The notes under the pieces are model-generated. The model was not told the origin of the DNA. It ran no database searches and worked only from the letters and a program-made list of their open reading frames with translations. This document shows positions 7,592 through 14,849 of a stretch of DNA of 16,000 bases, piece after piece. Origin of the DNA: DASYML01 sp036399835 (GTDB lineage: Bacteria; Acidobacteriota; Blastocatellia; Pyrinomonadales; Pyrinomonadaceae); contig DASWMI010000212.1 in NCBI GenBank assembly GCA_036399835.1, forward strand, positions 1-16,000, given 5' to 3'. Every line of letters begins with the position of its first letter. Positions within the stretch are counted from its first letter, which is position 1. The position numbers and the translations under genes are program-made.

Positions 7592-7709
7592 CGGTCAACC
7601 CTCTCTGTTGGGTCTGTCATTTGATAGGGAGGTGGTCGCCGGGAAGAGCCTTTCCCGGAACACGTGCGGGCGCGCACTCAGCAGCCCGACTTCTCAAGGT
7701 TCTTGACCG
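7592..7709 (+). ncRNA. Foldable leader or small RNA ahead of the GNAT gene
   Basis: CGGTCAA (7592-7598) is exactly complementary to TTGACCG (7703-7709), which would close a multibranch fold. Inside it are CCCT/AGGG (7599-7602 with 7626-7629), a perfect 7-bp hairpin CCGGGAA-gagcct-TTCCCGG (7639-7658) and a 5-bp hairpin GTGCG-ggcg-CGCAC (7664-7677). The closing strand begins at the start expected from the sigma54-type promoter. The GNAT start codon lies 67 nt after the fold. It matches no riboswitch class I can recall. It may be a leader or a separate small RNA. Confidence 0.4.
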
Positions 7710-7775
7710 TGACCGATGACAGCAGGGTGAATTACTCGCTTTTCAAACACCTGCCGCGAGAAAGAAGGGAGCCTG

Positions 7776-8708
7776 ATGAGCTTTCAATACCCTGCCGAAA
7801 ACGGTGCGTCCGACAGCACACATGTGGTGCTTCAGACGTTTAAGCATAATCGGATAGTTGAAGATATGACGATCAGCACGAGAAGATTGCTCGCCGGCGA
7901 AGAGACCGAGGTTCTGAGGTTTCTTAATCGCCAGCCGCTCAAGAACGTGCAGATGCTCGGGCTGATTAAAGATCATGGGCTGGAGCATCCGGCCAATCGT
8001 GGGACATTCTATGGATGCTTCGAGGCCGGACGATTAATCTGCGTCGCGCTTCTGGGCCACTGCGTTTTTCTGGACGGCCCGCTCGAAGCCATAGAGGCTT
8101 TAGCACGCACCGCCGGACCCTCGCACCATCCCGATATTCATGTCGTGCTGGGAGATATAGAGCAAGTTAAAGCCTTTGACCTGGCGCTCCGGCAGCCGAC
8201 TCAGCCCTCAACCATCAAGCGCGATGAATCGCAATGCCTCTTCGTCGTTAACGAGACCAGCCAGGATGCCGTCAAGCTTGAAGGATTGAAGCTCGCGCAG
8301 GTTGAGGAGCTGGATGAGATTACGCGTCTACATGCCTGGGCGTGTTTTGAAGAATATGGCATCAACCCGCTCTTAAGCGACCCGGTAGGATTCACCCGGC
8401 GTGTTCTCGCACGAATTGAAAAGAAGCGGACATGGATTCTACGCAAAGACGAACGCATTATCTTCAAGGCAGACATCGCCGCTCAAACGGACGAGGCCGC
8501 ATATCTTGAAGCAATCTGGACCAGGCCCGAGATGCGCAGGACCGGCGTCGGCAGCCGCGCTTTGAGGGATGTTTGCCAGCGCCTGCTCAGCCAACATAGC
8601 GTCGTCTGCCTGCTCGCGGATGCGTTTGAAGACCACCTCATTACCTTTTATCAACGTATCGGATTTGAAGTGCTCTTCCGCTATGGGCTGGTCCGGTATA
8701 GCAGTTAG
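7776..8708 (+). CDS. GNAT-family N-acetyltransferase (two-domain)
   Basis: A 310-residue protein with a GNAT acetyltransferase domain at the C-terminus (about 170-305). The acetyl-CoA loop reads RPEMRRTGVGSRALRDVC, in which RRTGVG fits the R/Q-x-x-G-x-G/A signature. The later strand and helix (LLADAFEDHLITFYQRIGFE) form the usual end of the fold. Residues 35-140 (RRLLAGEETEVLRFLNRQPL onward) resemble the N-terminal half seen in tandem GNAT proteins (DUF4081 type), which often lacks the loop. The substrate cannot be predicted. GGGAG lies 4 bp before ATG 7776. An internal Met at residue 31 would also keep both domains but has no better ribosome site. The gene follows the sigma54-type promoter and foldable leader, and has its own 237-bp gap before the c-di-GMP gene. 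Confidence 0.85.
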   Translation: MSFQYPAENGASDSTHVVLQTFKHNRIVEDMTISTRRLLAGEETEVLRFLNRQPLKNVQMLGLIKDHGLEHPANRGTFYGCFEAGRLICVALLGHCVFLDGPLEAIEALARTAGPSHHPDIHVVLGDIEQVKAFDLALRQPTQPSTIKRDESQCLFVVNETSQDAVKLEGLKLAQVEELDEITRLHAWACFEEYGINPLLSDPVGFTRRVLARIEKKRTWILRKDERIIFKADIAAQTDEAAYLEAIWTRPEMRRTGVGSRALRDVCQRLLSQHSVVCLLADAFEDHLITFYQRIGFEVLFRYGLVRYSS

Positions 8709-8821
8709 AGCCAAATATTGCTCTTCTCAGGCTGACATAATTTGTCAGTCAGAAAGATAACAGCCGCTCCCCTTTCCGGCGGCCCTGAATTTCCCAGGGA
8801 AACAGAAAGATTCGCAGCTTG

Positions 8822-8901
8822 CCCCGACGGCGGCATAGCGATTGCCGTAGGACGGGGTTGTGTTCAGACTCCGAAAAGAGTCTGGTCCAGTTTCGACCCC
8901 G
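8822..8901 (+). promoter_or_regulatory. Structured leader of the GGDEF-EAL gene (possible RNA switch)
   Basis: CCCCG (8822-8826) pairs with CGGGG (8853-8857), and inside it ACGGC (8827-8831) pairs with GCCGT (8844-8848), leaving an AGGA bulge. A second perfect hairpin is CAGACTC-cgaaaa-GAGTCTG (8865-8884). CGGGGT (8853-8858) can instead pair with ACCCCG (8896-8901), enclosing that hairpin, so two exclusive folds exist. A further 6-bp hairpin lies at 8732-8748, just after the GNAT stop. The layout faintly recalls the c-di-GMP-I riboswitch, but its conserved bases are missing. The coding start is 44 nt downstream. Confidence 0.35.
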
Positions 8902-8945
8902 CACCAACTCTCAAGCAGTAATCTGGTCCACCCTCAATAGATTTT

Positions 8946-11150
8946 ATGGAAGCCGTCGCCAGGCAGCGTCAGGCCAAAACTGTTATCTGGTCCGTGATCT
9001 TTCTCGGCGCGGCCTGTTTTGCGTTCTCCGCAAGTCGCCCCTCGCCCGCCCTGCAGGATATACACTTCTGGCTCTTAGCCTTAATCACGATCTGCATCGG
9101 GCCGCGATGCAGCGTCAAAATCCCTCGCGTCAAGAGCCAGATTACCATCTCCGAGACTTTCATCTTTCTCTCGATGCTCGTCTTTGATGGAGAGGCGGCT
9201 ATTCTGCTGGCAACGGTCGAAGGTTTTTGTACTTCGCTGCGGATCAGCAAGAAGAATCTGAACCACCTCTTTAACGCGAGTGTGCTGGCCGTCTCCTACA
9301 GCCTCACGGTCTGGACCTTGCGCTTTCTCTTTGGCTCAATCGTCACTCTCCCGCACAGCCGCAATCCTGCCATCTTTATCTCGGCCATCTGCGTGATGTC
9401 CGTCATGCAGTATGTCGGCAACTCCGGTTTGATCGCGCTCTGCGTCGCGCTCAGGGCCGGTCAACCTCTCTGGCACACCTGGCGGCAAAATTATCTCTAT
9501 ACCTCGCTCACCTATATCGCGGGCGCTTCGGCTGCGGCCATCATCACCAAGCTGGTCTGGGCCGTCGGCTTCTACGTCGTCGTCGCCACCACTCCCATCA
9601 TCGGCATCGTCTACTTCACTTACTACTTCTACCTCAAGAACGCCGAAACGCAGGCCAAGCAGGTTGAGCAGGCCCAGTGTCATATCGAAGAGCTTTCGCG
9701 CCATATCGCCGAGCAGGAACGCATCAGCCTCGAATTGCAGCAAAGCAAGGAACATTTTCGTCACGCAGCCTTTCATGATGCGCTCACGGGGCTGCCCAAC
9801 CGCGCACTCCTGACAGACCACCTCAAGCTCGCCATCGAGCGTGCCAAGCGGCGCACGGACCACTACTTTGCCATCCTCTTTATAGACCTCGACCGCTTCA
9901 AGAACATCAACGATAGTCTCGGCCACAGCACCGGCGACAAGCTCCTCATCGCGCTCGCGCGCCGCGTCGAAGAGTGTCTCAGACCGATAGACACGGTCGC
10001 CCGGCTCGGCGGAGATGAATTTGCCATCCTCCTCGACGGCCTCGAAGACCCTGATGATGCTATACGCGTGGCCGAGCGAATCCAGCTAGAGCTGACGCAC
10101 CCTTTTAATCTGAGCGGGAACGAAGTCTATACGACTGCCAGCATCGGCATTGCGCTGAGCACAACCGGCTACGAACACCCGGAGAACCTGCTGCGCGATG
10201 CCGACATAGCCATGTACCGCGCCAAGGAGAACGGCAAAGACCGCTACGAGCTGTTTGATACGATCATGCACGCGCGCGCCGTCGCCCTGCTTCAGCTTGA
10301 AAACGACCTGCGCCGCGCCATCGAGCGACACGAATTCACTGTCCACTATCAGCCCATCATCGCGCTCGATAATGACCGTCTCTCAGGCTTTGAGGCGCTC
10401 GTCCGCTGGGAACATCCGGAGCGCGGGCTTGTCTTCCCCAGTGAATTCATCTCGCTGGCGGAAGAGACCGGCCTGATTACCGAGATAGGCCAGTGGGTGC
10501 TGCGCGAGTCATGCCAACAGGTACGCCAGTGGCAGCGGAAAGCTCCCATGAATCGCCCGCTCACGCTGAGCGTCAATCTTTCGAGCAAGCAGTTTACGCA
10601 GCGCAACCTGATAGAGCAGGTCACGCTCATTCTGGAAGAGACGGATTTCGACCCGCGCTGCCTGCGACTTGAGATAACAGAGAGCGTCGTCATGGAGAAC
10701 GCCGAGAAGGCTACGACCATGCTCAAGCAACTGCGAGACCTGGGCGTGCATTTGAGCATAGACGATTTCGGCACGGGCTATTCCTCCTTGAGCTATCTGC
10801 ACCGCTTCCCCGTCACGACGCTCAAGATTGACCGCTCTTTTATCAGCCGCATGGGCGCGGGCGACGAGAATCTCGAAATCGTCCGCACGATTATGACGCT
10901 CGGCAACAACCTCGGCATGGATGTCATCGCCGAAGGGGTCGAGACCAAAGAGCAGCTCGCTCAACTGAGAGCATTGAAATGCAACTACGGGCAGGGCTAC
11001 CTCTTCTCCAGACCGATTAACAGCGAGCTGGCCGAAAAGTTTGTCCTTGAGCGTGCGCAAGGACAAACCGTCATCTCTACGCTCATGGACGAACCCATGC
11101 TGGACGAAACCGTCCTGGCCCAGACGACCTCCGTCGAATATGTCAACTAA
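8946..11150 (+). CDS. Membrane GGDEF-EAL protein (c-di-GMP cyclase/phosphodiesterase)
   Basis: A 734-residue inner-membrane enzyme that can make and break the second messenger c-di-GMP. Residues 12-229 hold about seven or eight hydrophobic segments, a sensor of MASE-like type that I cannot name. A helical linker spans 230-275. The GGDEF domain (about 275-445) has an intact active site, RLGGDEF at 353-359, and an inhibitory I-site RPID exactly five residues before GGDEF. The EAL domain (about 455-710) has FEALVRW at 482-488, then VNLSS, EITES, IDDFGTGYSS, LKIDRSF and EGVET, so the recognised metal and catalytic residues are present. Sequence alone supports both activities; many such proteins show only one in practice. 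ATG 8946 is the first ATG after an in-frame stop at 8919, with no clear ribosome site, which may be linked to the structured leader upstream. Confidence 0.95.
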   Translation: MEAVARQRQAKTVIWSVIFLGAACFAFSASRPSPALQDIHFWLLALITICIGPRCSVKIPRVKSQITISETFIFLSMLVFDGEAAILLATVEGFCTSLRISKKNLNHLFNASVLAVSYSLTVWTLRFLFGSIVTLPHSRNPAIFISAICVMSVMQYVGNSGLIALCVALRAGQPLWHTWRQNYLYTSLTYIAGASAAAIITKLVWAVGFYVVVATTPIIGIVYFTYYFYLKNAETQAKQVEQAQCHIEELSRHIAEQERISLELQQSKEHFRHAAFHDALTGLPNRALLTDHLKLAIERAKRRTDHYFAILFIDLDRFKNINDSLGHSTGDKLLIALARRVEECLRPIDTVARLGGDEFAILLDGLEDPDDAIRVAERIQLELTHPFNLSGNEVYTTASIGIALSTTGYEHPENLLRDADIAMYRAKENGKDRYELFDTIMHARAVALLQLENDLRRAIERHEFTVHYQPIIALDNDRLSGFEALVRWEHPERGLVFPSEFISLAEETGLITEIGQWVLRESCQQVRQWQRKAPMNRPLTLSVNLSSKQFTQRNLIEQVTLILEETDFDPRCLRLEITESVVMENAEKATTMLKQLRDLGVHLSIDDFGTGYSSLSYLHRFPVTTLKIDRSFISRMGAGDENLEIVRTIMTLGNNLGMDVIAEGVETKEQLAQLRALKCNYGQGYLFSRPINSELAEKFVLERAQGQTVISTLMDEPMLDETVLAQTTSVEYVN

Positions 11151-11335
11151 TCTATTGATTCATTGATTCAATGATTCGATAACTCGCCGGACCAACAAAT
11201 CAACGGACCAATCGCTTCCACTTCATCTTTCATCGTTCCCGATTCACCCTTCCGCCACTATCCTCGGCTCTTCCGCCTTGACCCTTTTTCTACTTGTCTC
11301 CTAGTATGCGTGTGTTTGATTTCGGACCTCCTGAA
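11151..11335 (+). repeat. Intergenic repeat, copy 1
   Basis: Non-coding spacer starting with tandem ATTGATTC-like units, then two GGACCAA words, then C/T-rich text with TTCATC and TTCCGCC units, ending in CTACTTGTCTCCTAGTATGC. The same order of blocks recurs at 15434-15556 in the same orientation, which shows it is a dispersed element rather than random spacer. No frame or strong hairpin is present. Confidence 0.55.
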
Positions 11336-11352
11336 ATTTATGAGGAGATAAG

Positions 11353-12087
11353 ATGAAGCACCTCGCTCGCATGGCTCTTTTGATAATCCTGCTTGCCGCC
11401 TACGCGCCGCTCTGCGCGGCACAGGAGCCGCGCTGCACTTTGAAGCTGGTCCAGCTCCCGTCCGCGCCGGAACTGCGCGGTTTTCATCCGGGCATGACGA
11501 CCGCAGAGGTCAAGGCGCGTGTCCCGCAGGTCGCCTTTGGGCCTGTGGACCAGTTTGGCCTTTCCAAGACGACCATCAACCCGGATTTCCACCCGCAGAT
11601 TGACAAGACGAGTTTTGCAGGAGTCCGCTCCGTCTCGCTGGATTTTCTGGACGGGCGGCTGATGAGCCTCTGGATCGGCTATGACAAATCATTCAAGTGG
11701 CAAACGCTGGACGAATTTGGGGCGGGCATGAGCCAGGCGCTGCATCTACCGAACGCCTGGCAATCCAGACAGCGCGGCAGACAACTCAACTGCGACGATT
11801 TTCAGCTCACGGCCATGATGGTAGCGGGAAGCCCAAGCCTGCGCATCAGCGATGAATTGGCCCAGCGGACTCTGACCAAACGCATAGAGGATGCGCAGGT
11901 GGACGAAACCGCCGAGGCTGAAACCGAAGCGGAACCCCCGTCTATCGTTGGAGACAGGCGCAGCAAGATTTTTTACCGGACTAATTGTCCTCAAGCGAAC
12001 GCTCCGGCAGAGAAAGAGCGCGTCGTCTTCGCCACAGAGGAAGAGGCCCTCAAGGCCGGATATAAACCCGCCAAAGCATGCCCCTGA
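11353..12087 (+). CDS. Secreted protein with C-terminal Ada-like metal-binding domain
   Basis: A 244-residue predicted exported protein. Residues 1-23 are a standard signal peptide with cleavage after CAA. The central part (about 24-170) contains LRGFHPGMTTAEVKARVPQV, a pattern common in secreted proteins that carry a small repeat-like helix-turn unit, and is otherwise unknown. The last ~45 residues (VGDRRSKIFYRTNCPQAN, then FATEEEALKAGYKPAKACP) match the Ada-type zinc-binding fold also found on secreted nucleases and lipoproteins, with two Cys in NCP and ACP. No catalytic residue is visible, so a binding role outside the cytoplasm is the modest guess. GAGGAGA sits five bases before ATG 11353, an excellent ribosome site. 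It converges on lexA, separated by the palindrome at 12184-12229. Confidence 0.85.
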   Translation: MKHLARMALLIILLAAYAPLCAAQEPRCTLKLVQLPSAPELRGFHPGMTTAEVKARVPQVAFGPVDQFGLSKTTINPDFHPQIDKTSFAGVRSVSLDFLDGRLMSLWIGYDKSFKWQTLDEFGAGMSQALHLPNAWQSRQRGRQLNCDDFQLTAMMVAGSPSLRISDELAQRTLTKRIEDAQVDETAEAETEAEPPSIVGDRRSKIFYRTNCPQANAPAEKERVVFATEEEALKAGYKPAKACP

Positions 12088-12183
12088 CCGCGCATCAAGC
12101 GAGGATAGCTTTCGTCAGAAATTTTAAAGGGTGTAGACAAACACCCGCCCGCCTTGTTCAGACTGAAGCACCTCTCGCGCAGT

Positions 12184-12229
12184 TAAAAGAAGAGCGCTCG
12201 CCGGAATTCCGGCGAGCGCTCTTCTTTTA
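12184..12229. terminator. Perfect 46-nt palindrome, two-way terminator
   Basis: The two 23-nt arms are exact complements centred between 12206 and 12207. The stem is GC-rich in the middle (GAGCGCTCGCCGG) and has A-tracts outside, so each strand reads a long hairpin ending in TTTT. It lies 97 bp after the stop of the Ada-like gene and 72 bp beyond the stop of lexA, between convergent genes, as expected of a bidirectional intrinsic terminator. Confidence 0.9.
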
Positions 12230-12300
12230 GATAGTTGATTTAACGGAAGGGTCCGGCTTTCGAGTCTACGCGCCGCGGCACGCTTTACTTATCGTTCGCT

Positions 12301-12924
12301 TTAGAGGCTCGGACGCAGCAGTCCACGAAAGATGCCCTGCACGCTCACCTGCGAGGCGTGCAACCTGAGCGGAGCAAGCTGCGAGTTGGCTGGCCGCAAT
12401 TCAACTTCAGGCCCGAAGCGATAGAGACGCTTGAGCGTCGCGCGCGTGCCGTCAATGAGTGCGACGACGATTTCGCCGTCGCGCGCTTCCGCCCTGTCTT
12501 CTATGAGCGCGATGTCGCCGTCGCAGATGTGCTCGTCAATCATCGAATCGCCCTTGACGCGCAGCGCGTAAACACGCTCAGGCCGGACACGGCCCAGCAG
12601 GAAACGCGGGACCATAATCTGCTCTGCGGTCTCGACCGCGTCAATGGGCGCGCCCGCCGCGATACGGCCCAACAGCCGCACCTCGCAGACCGAATCCGTC
12701 GGTGATTCCTCAATCTTGACGGCGAGGCCGAACGAGCCGTCGTCATGGTGACGAGAGAGCAGCCCTTGTCGTTCGAGCGCGGCGATGTGTTTGGCGATGG
12801 TGGCTTTTGAAGAGACGTTGAAGTGGCGCGCAATCTGCGCGTAAGAAGGCTCGTACCCATGACGCTCTATAAAACGCGTGATGTAGTCCAGAATCTCCTT
12901 CTGACGGCGCGTGCGTGTTTGCAT
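12301..12924 (-). CDS. lexA: LexA repressor
   Basis: SOS-response repressor that cleaves itself when RecA is active on single-stranded DNA. It has 207 residues, the usual length. A winged helix-turn-helix occupies about 1-65, with recognition region NVSSKATIAKHIAALERQG that differs from the E. coli helix, so the operator should differ too. The cleavage bond A90-G91 lies in GRIAAGAP, and the Ser-Lys dyad is S127 (VKGDSMID) and K165 (ATLKRLYR), all intact. I chose ATG 12924, preceded by GGAGAAGG at four bases; a TTG directly upstream is unnecessary. A promoter and a dyad that could be its own operator lie upstream. It is downstream of the SYLF genes on the same strand but has its own promoter. 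Confidence 0.97.
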   Translation of the reverse strand: MQTRTRRQKEILDYITRFIERHGYEPSYAQIARHFNVSSKATIAKHIAALERQGLLSRHHDDGSFGLAVKIEESPTDSVCEVRLLGRIAAGAPIDAVETAEQIMVPRFLLGRVRPERVYALRVKGDSMIDEHICDGDIALIEDRAEARDGEIVVALIDGTRATLKRLYRFGPEVELRPANSQLAPLRLHASQVSVQGIFRGLLRPSL

Positions 12925-12937
12925 CAAACCTTCTCCA

Positions 12938-12956
12938 TTTCACTTTGAGCGCGAAA
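12938..12956. promoter_or_regulatory. Possible LexA operator dyad in the lexA leader
   Basis: TTTCAC and GCGAAA face each other across seven bases, an imperfect inverted repeat (five of six positions) just upstream of the lexA ribosome site. Autoregulation of lexA is general, but the acidobacterial SOS box is not one I can recall, so the assignment is tentative. The dyad lies downstream of the predicted transcription start rather than over the promoter. Confidence 0.25.
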
Positions 12957-12986
12957 GACCTGGCCGGGCAACAAGGTATCTGACGG

Positions 12987-13016
12987 ATTCTAAAGTCGCT
13001 GGAGGGTAAGCGTCAA
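12987..13016 (-). promoter_or_regulatory. Sigma70-type promoter of lexA
   Basis: Reading the minus strand, TTGACG (13016-13011) and TAGAAT (12992-12987) are 18 bp apart, each one base from consensus. The predicted start near 12980 gives a leader of about 56 nt before lexA. The -35 lies within a 20-nt word shared with the region upstream of the 545-aa gene. Confidence 0.6.
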
Positions 13017-13052
13017 GAAGATAAAAAGCGAGCGATGATTTATCGCTCATCA

Positions 13053-13802
13053 CTACTCATCGCTTTTCCCTCCAGTGCGCGTCGAGTAGCGTGCCAGTGT
13101 GCGTGGGAAGATACGCACGCCGGCGGGCATGCGATTGAGCGAGAGCTTGCGGCTACCCGTCAGCAGTTCACGCGCCGTCATGCCGTAGATAGCACGGTTG
13201 TCATCGTTATCAGGGTTGATGACAACGCCCTTTAATTCGAGTCCGGCAAACGCGCCCTTGCTGCGCGAGTAAGAGATGATTCCGGCCTTGAGCTGCGCGT
13301 CCGTGGAGGCGCTCGCCGTGCGCCCGACTGGTCCAGCCGCCAGCGTGCCCTCGCCGCCGATCTCAAACTTGTCTTCCAGCAATCCCTTCAAAGCCTCTTC
13401 GTTCATAAAGAGCAGCACGAAATCCGTAGAGGCCGCGCCAATCTGCAAGCCGACACTCGCGCCGCCGAGATTGAAGAAGGCCGGAGCGCTCCAACTGCCG
13501 CCCTGTCTGCGTGTGATGACGCCGCGCCCGCCGCGCCCGCCGACGATAAATCCGGCCTTGATGACATTAGGGAAAACGCCTATCGCTTCCGCACGATCAA
13601 GCAGCTCCTGCGGGATGGCCTTTTCGGGCACGTTCATGACCTCTGTAAAAACCCTCGCGGCCTTCTGCGCCTGCGATGTCGCCTGCTTGGTCTGCTTGGC
13701 TTTTTTGCTCTGGGCCTGTGTCGGCTGGACCAGGCTCAGGACCAACGTTGCGCAGAGCAGCATCAACGCGTGCCGCTGCCAGCTATGCTCTGTTTTTCTC
13801 AT
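13053..13802 (-). CDS. Secreted SYLF-domain (Ysc84-type) protein, paralogue 1
   Basis: A 249-residue exported protein. After a signal peptide ending PTQAQ near residue 31, one SYLF domain fills the rest: AIGVFPNVIKAGFIVGGRGG, then GSWSAPAFFNLGGASVGLQI, then TDFVLLFMNEEALKGLL and IISYSRSKGAFAGLELKG. SYLF domains bind phosphoinositides in eukaryotes; in bacteria they are exported and probably membrane-lipid binding, with no known reaction. I chose ATG 13802, not an upstream TTG at 13862: GGGAGAG lies ten bases before the ATG, the signal peptide starts properly there, and a TATAGT -10-like word (13829-13824) would place the transcript start downstream of that TTG. It is a tandem paralogue of the next gene, and lexA follows 128 bp downstream. 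Confidence 0.92.
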   Translation of the reverse strand: MRKTEHSWQRHALMLLCATLVLSLVQPTQAQSKKAKQTKQATSQAQKAARVFTEVMNVPEKAIPQELLDRAEAIGVFPNVIKAGFIVGGRGGRGVITRRQGGSWSAPAFFNLGGASVGLQIGAASTDFVLLFMNEEALKGLLEDKFEIGGEGTLAAGPVGRTASASTDAQLKAGIISYSRSKGAFAGLELKGVVINPDNDDNRAIYGMTARELLTGSRKLSLNRMPAGVRIFPRTLARYSTRTGGKSDE

Positions 13803-13896
13803 CACGTCAAATCTCTCCCGATAACTATAAAACTGAAAAGCTCCTACGACAGAAGAAATCAATCTCCCCCGGCGGCGAGATGCCTGAAGAATTTTC

Positions 13897-14616
13897 CTAC
13901 CGGCTCGAATAGCGCTTGAGCGTCGTCGGGAAGATGCTGACGCCGGCGGGCGCTGTGGCCTGGCCGCTGCCGGAAAGCACTTCGCGCGCTTTCATCCCGT
14001 AGACCGCTTCGTTGAGATCATTGTCAGGGTTAATCACGCCGCCCTTTAGCGCAGCGCCTATGAACGCGCCCTTCGAGCGCGAGTATGAAAGGATTCCGGC
14101 GTCAAGCGTGGCATTGGTGGTGGCGCTCGCTTCGCGCCCGACCGGTCCAGCCGCGACGCCGACCTCGCCGCCAAACTCAAACTTATCCTCCATCAATCCC
14201 TTGATCCCGTCCTCGTTCATGATGAGCAGCACAAAGTCCGTCTTGGCCGCGCCGATTTGTGGACCAAAGCTGCCGCCGCCGAGATTGAAGAAGGCCGGAG
14301 CACTCCAACCGCTGCCCTGTCTGCGACTAATGATGCCCTGCCCGCCGCGTCCGCCGATGATAAAGGCTGCCTTGACGACGCCCGGAAAGACAGCGATGGC
14401 TTCCGCCTTATCGAGCAACTCCTTCGGAATAGCCTTTTCCTGCACGCCCATAATCTCGCTAAAAACTTTGGCCGCATCCCTCGCGTGGCGTTGCGCGTCC
14501 TTCATCCTCTTATTGCTGCGGTTTCTCTCCTGCGCAGGTGCGACCAGCAATGCGAAACACAGCAAGAGGACCAGACCGAGCGCGCTTGCCGCACGACTTT
14601 GAAACGAATACTTCAT
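13897..14616 (-). CDS. Secreted SYLF-domain (Ysc84-type) protein, paralogue 2
   Basis: A 239-residue exported protein with signal peptide (hydrophobic core LGLVLLLCFALLVAPAQ) and one SYLF domain: AIAVFPGVVKAAFIIGGRGG, GSGWSAPAFFNLGGGSFGPQ, TDFVLLIMNEDGIKGLM and ILSYSRSKGAFIGAALKGG. It shares these blocks in the same order with the gene downstream, including GPVGR and the C-terminal PAGVxIFPxTLxRYS, so the pair arose by tandem duplication and has since diverged. The ribosome site GAGGAGG is seven bases before ATG 14616. The 94-bp gap to the next paralogue contains a possible -10 for that gene, so the two may be transcribed separately. The 233 bp upstream of this gene show no convincing promoter. 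Confidence 0.92.
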   Translation of the reverse strand: MKYSFQSRAASALGLVLLLCFALLVAPAQERNRSNKRMKDAQRHARDAAKVFSEIMGVQEKAIPKELLDKAEAIAVFPGVVKAAFIIGGRGGQGIISRRQGSGWSAPAFFNLGGGSFGPQIGAAKTDFVLLIMNEDGIKGLMEDKFEFGGEVGVAAGPVGREASATTNATLDAGILSYSRSKGAFIGAALKGGVINPDNDLNEAVYGMKAREVLSGSGQATAPAGVSIFPTTLKRYSSR

Positions 14617-14849
14617 GCTTCCGCCTCCTCAAACAAAGATTCCTTGATAACTTTAGCGGTCAACGTATGCTCGTAAGACACACATCCACTCAGTATCCTC
14701 ACAGGCAGCAATGCTCGTACCGCGCTTTTCCGATGGATGAATTTTACACCTCCTGGCTTTGGAAACAGAAGTAGATAGAGGCGCGTGGAGGCTCGCGCTA
14801 GAGGCGTGCGGACTGCTCAGGTTGCGTTCTCAGGTCATGCAGTGTGCGG

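Noticed and set aside
8798..8860. c-di-GMP-I (GEMM) riboswitch upstream of the GGDEF-EAL gene
   Set aside because: The stretch shares layout, but the most conserved blocks (GGCAAACC, GACGCAAAGCC and the closing GGGTTGCC) do not match and the outer stem cannot form beyond about four pairs. Kept only as an unassigned structured leader.
8819..9187. Plus-strand frame of 122 codons overlapping the leader and start of the GGDEF-EAL gene
   Set aside because: Arg/Cys/Ser-rich with no family pattern, and it overlaps the strongly supported membrane segments in another frame.
13860..13862. Upstream TTG start for the first SYLF gene
   Set aside because: It would add 20 residues before a good signal peptide, its GGGGGAGA is too close, and it lies upstream of the likely -10 element.
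14012..14602. Plus-strand open frame opposite the second SYLF gene
   Set aside because: Antisense shadow of a well-supported gene. A similar frame appears opposite the first SYLF gene because the two are paralogues, so the resemblance is not independent evidence.
14659..14760. Tiny minus-strand frame preceded by AGGAGGTG, starting with ATT
   Set aside because: The ribosome-site-like word is followed at once by a GTG-TAA, the start codon would be rare, and the 29-residue product has no recognisable character.
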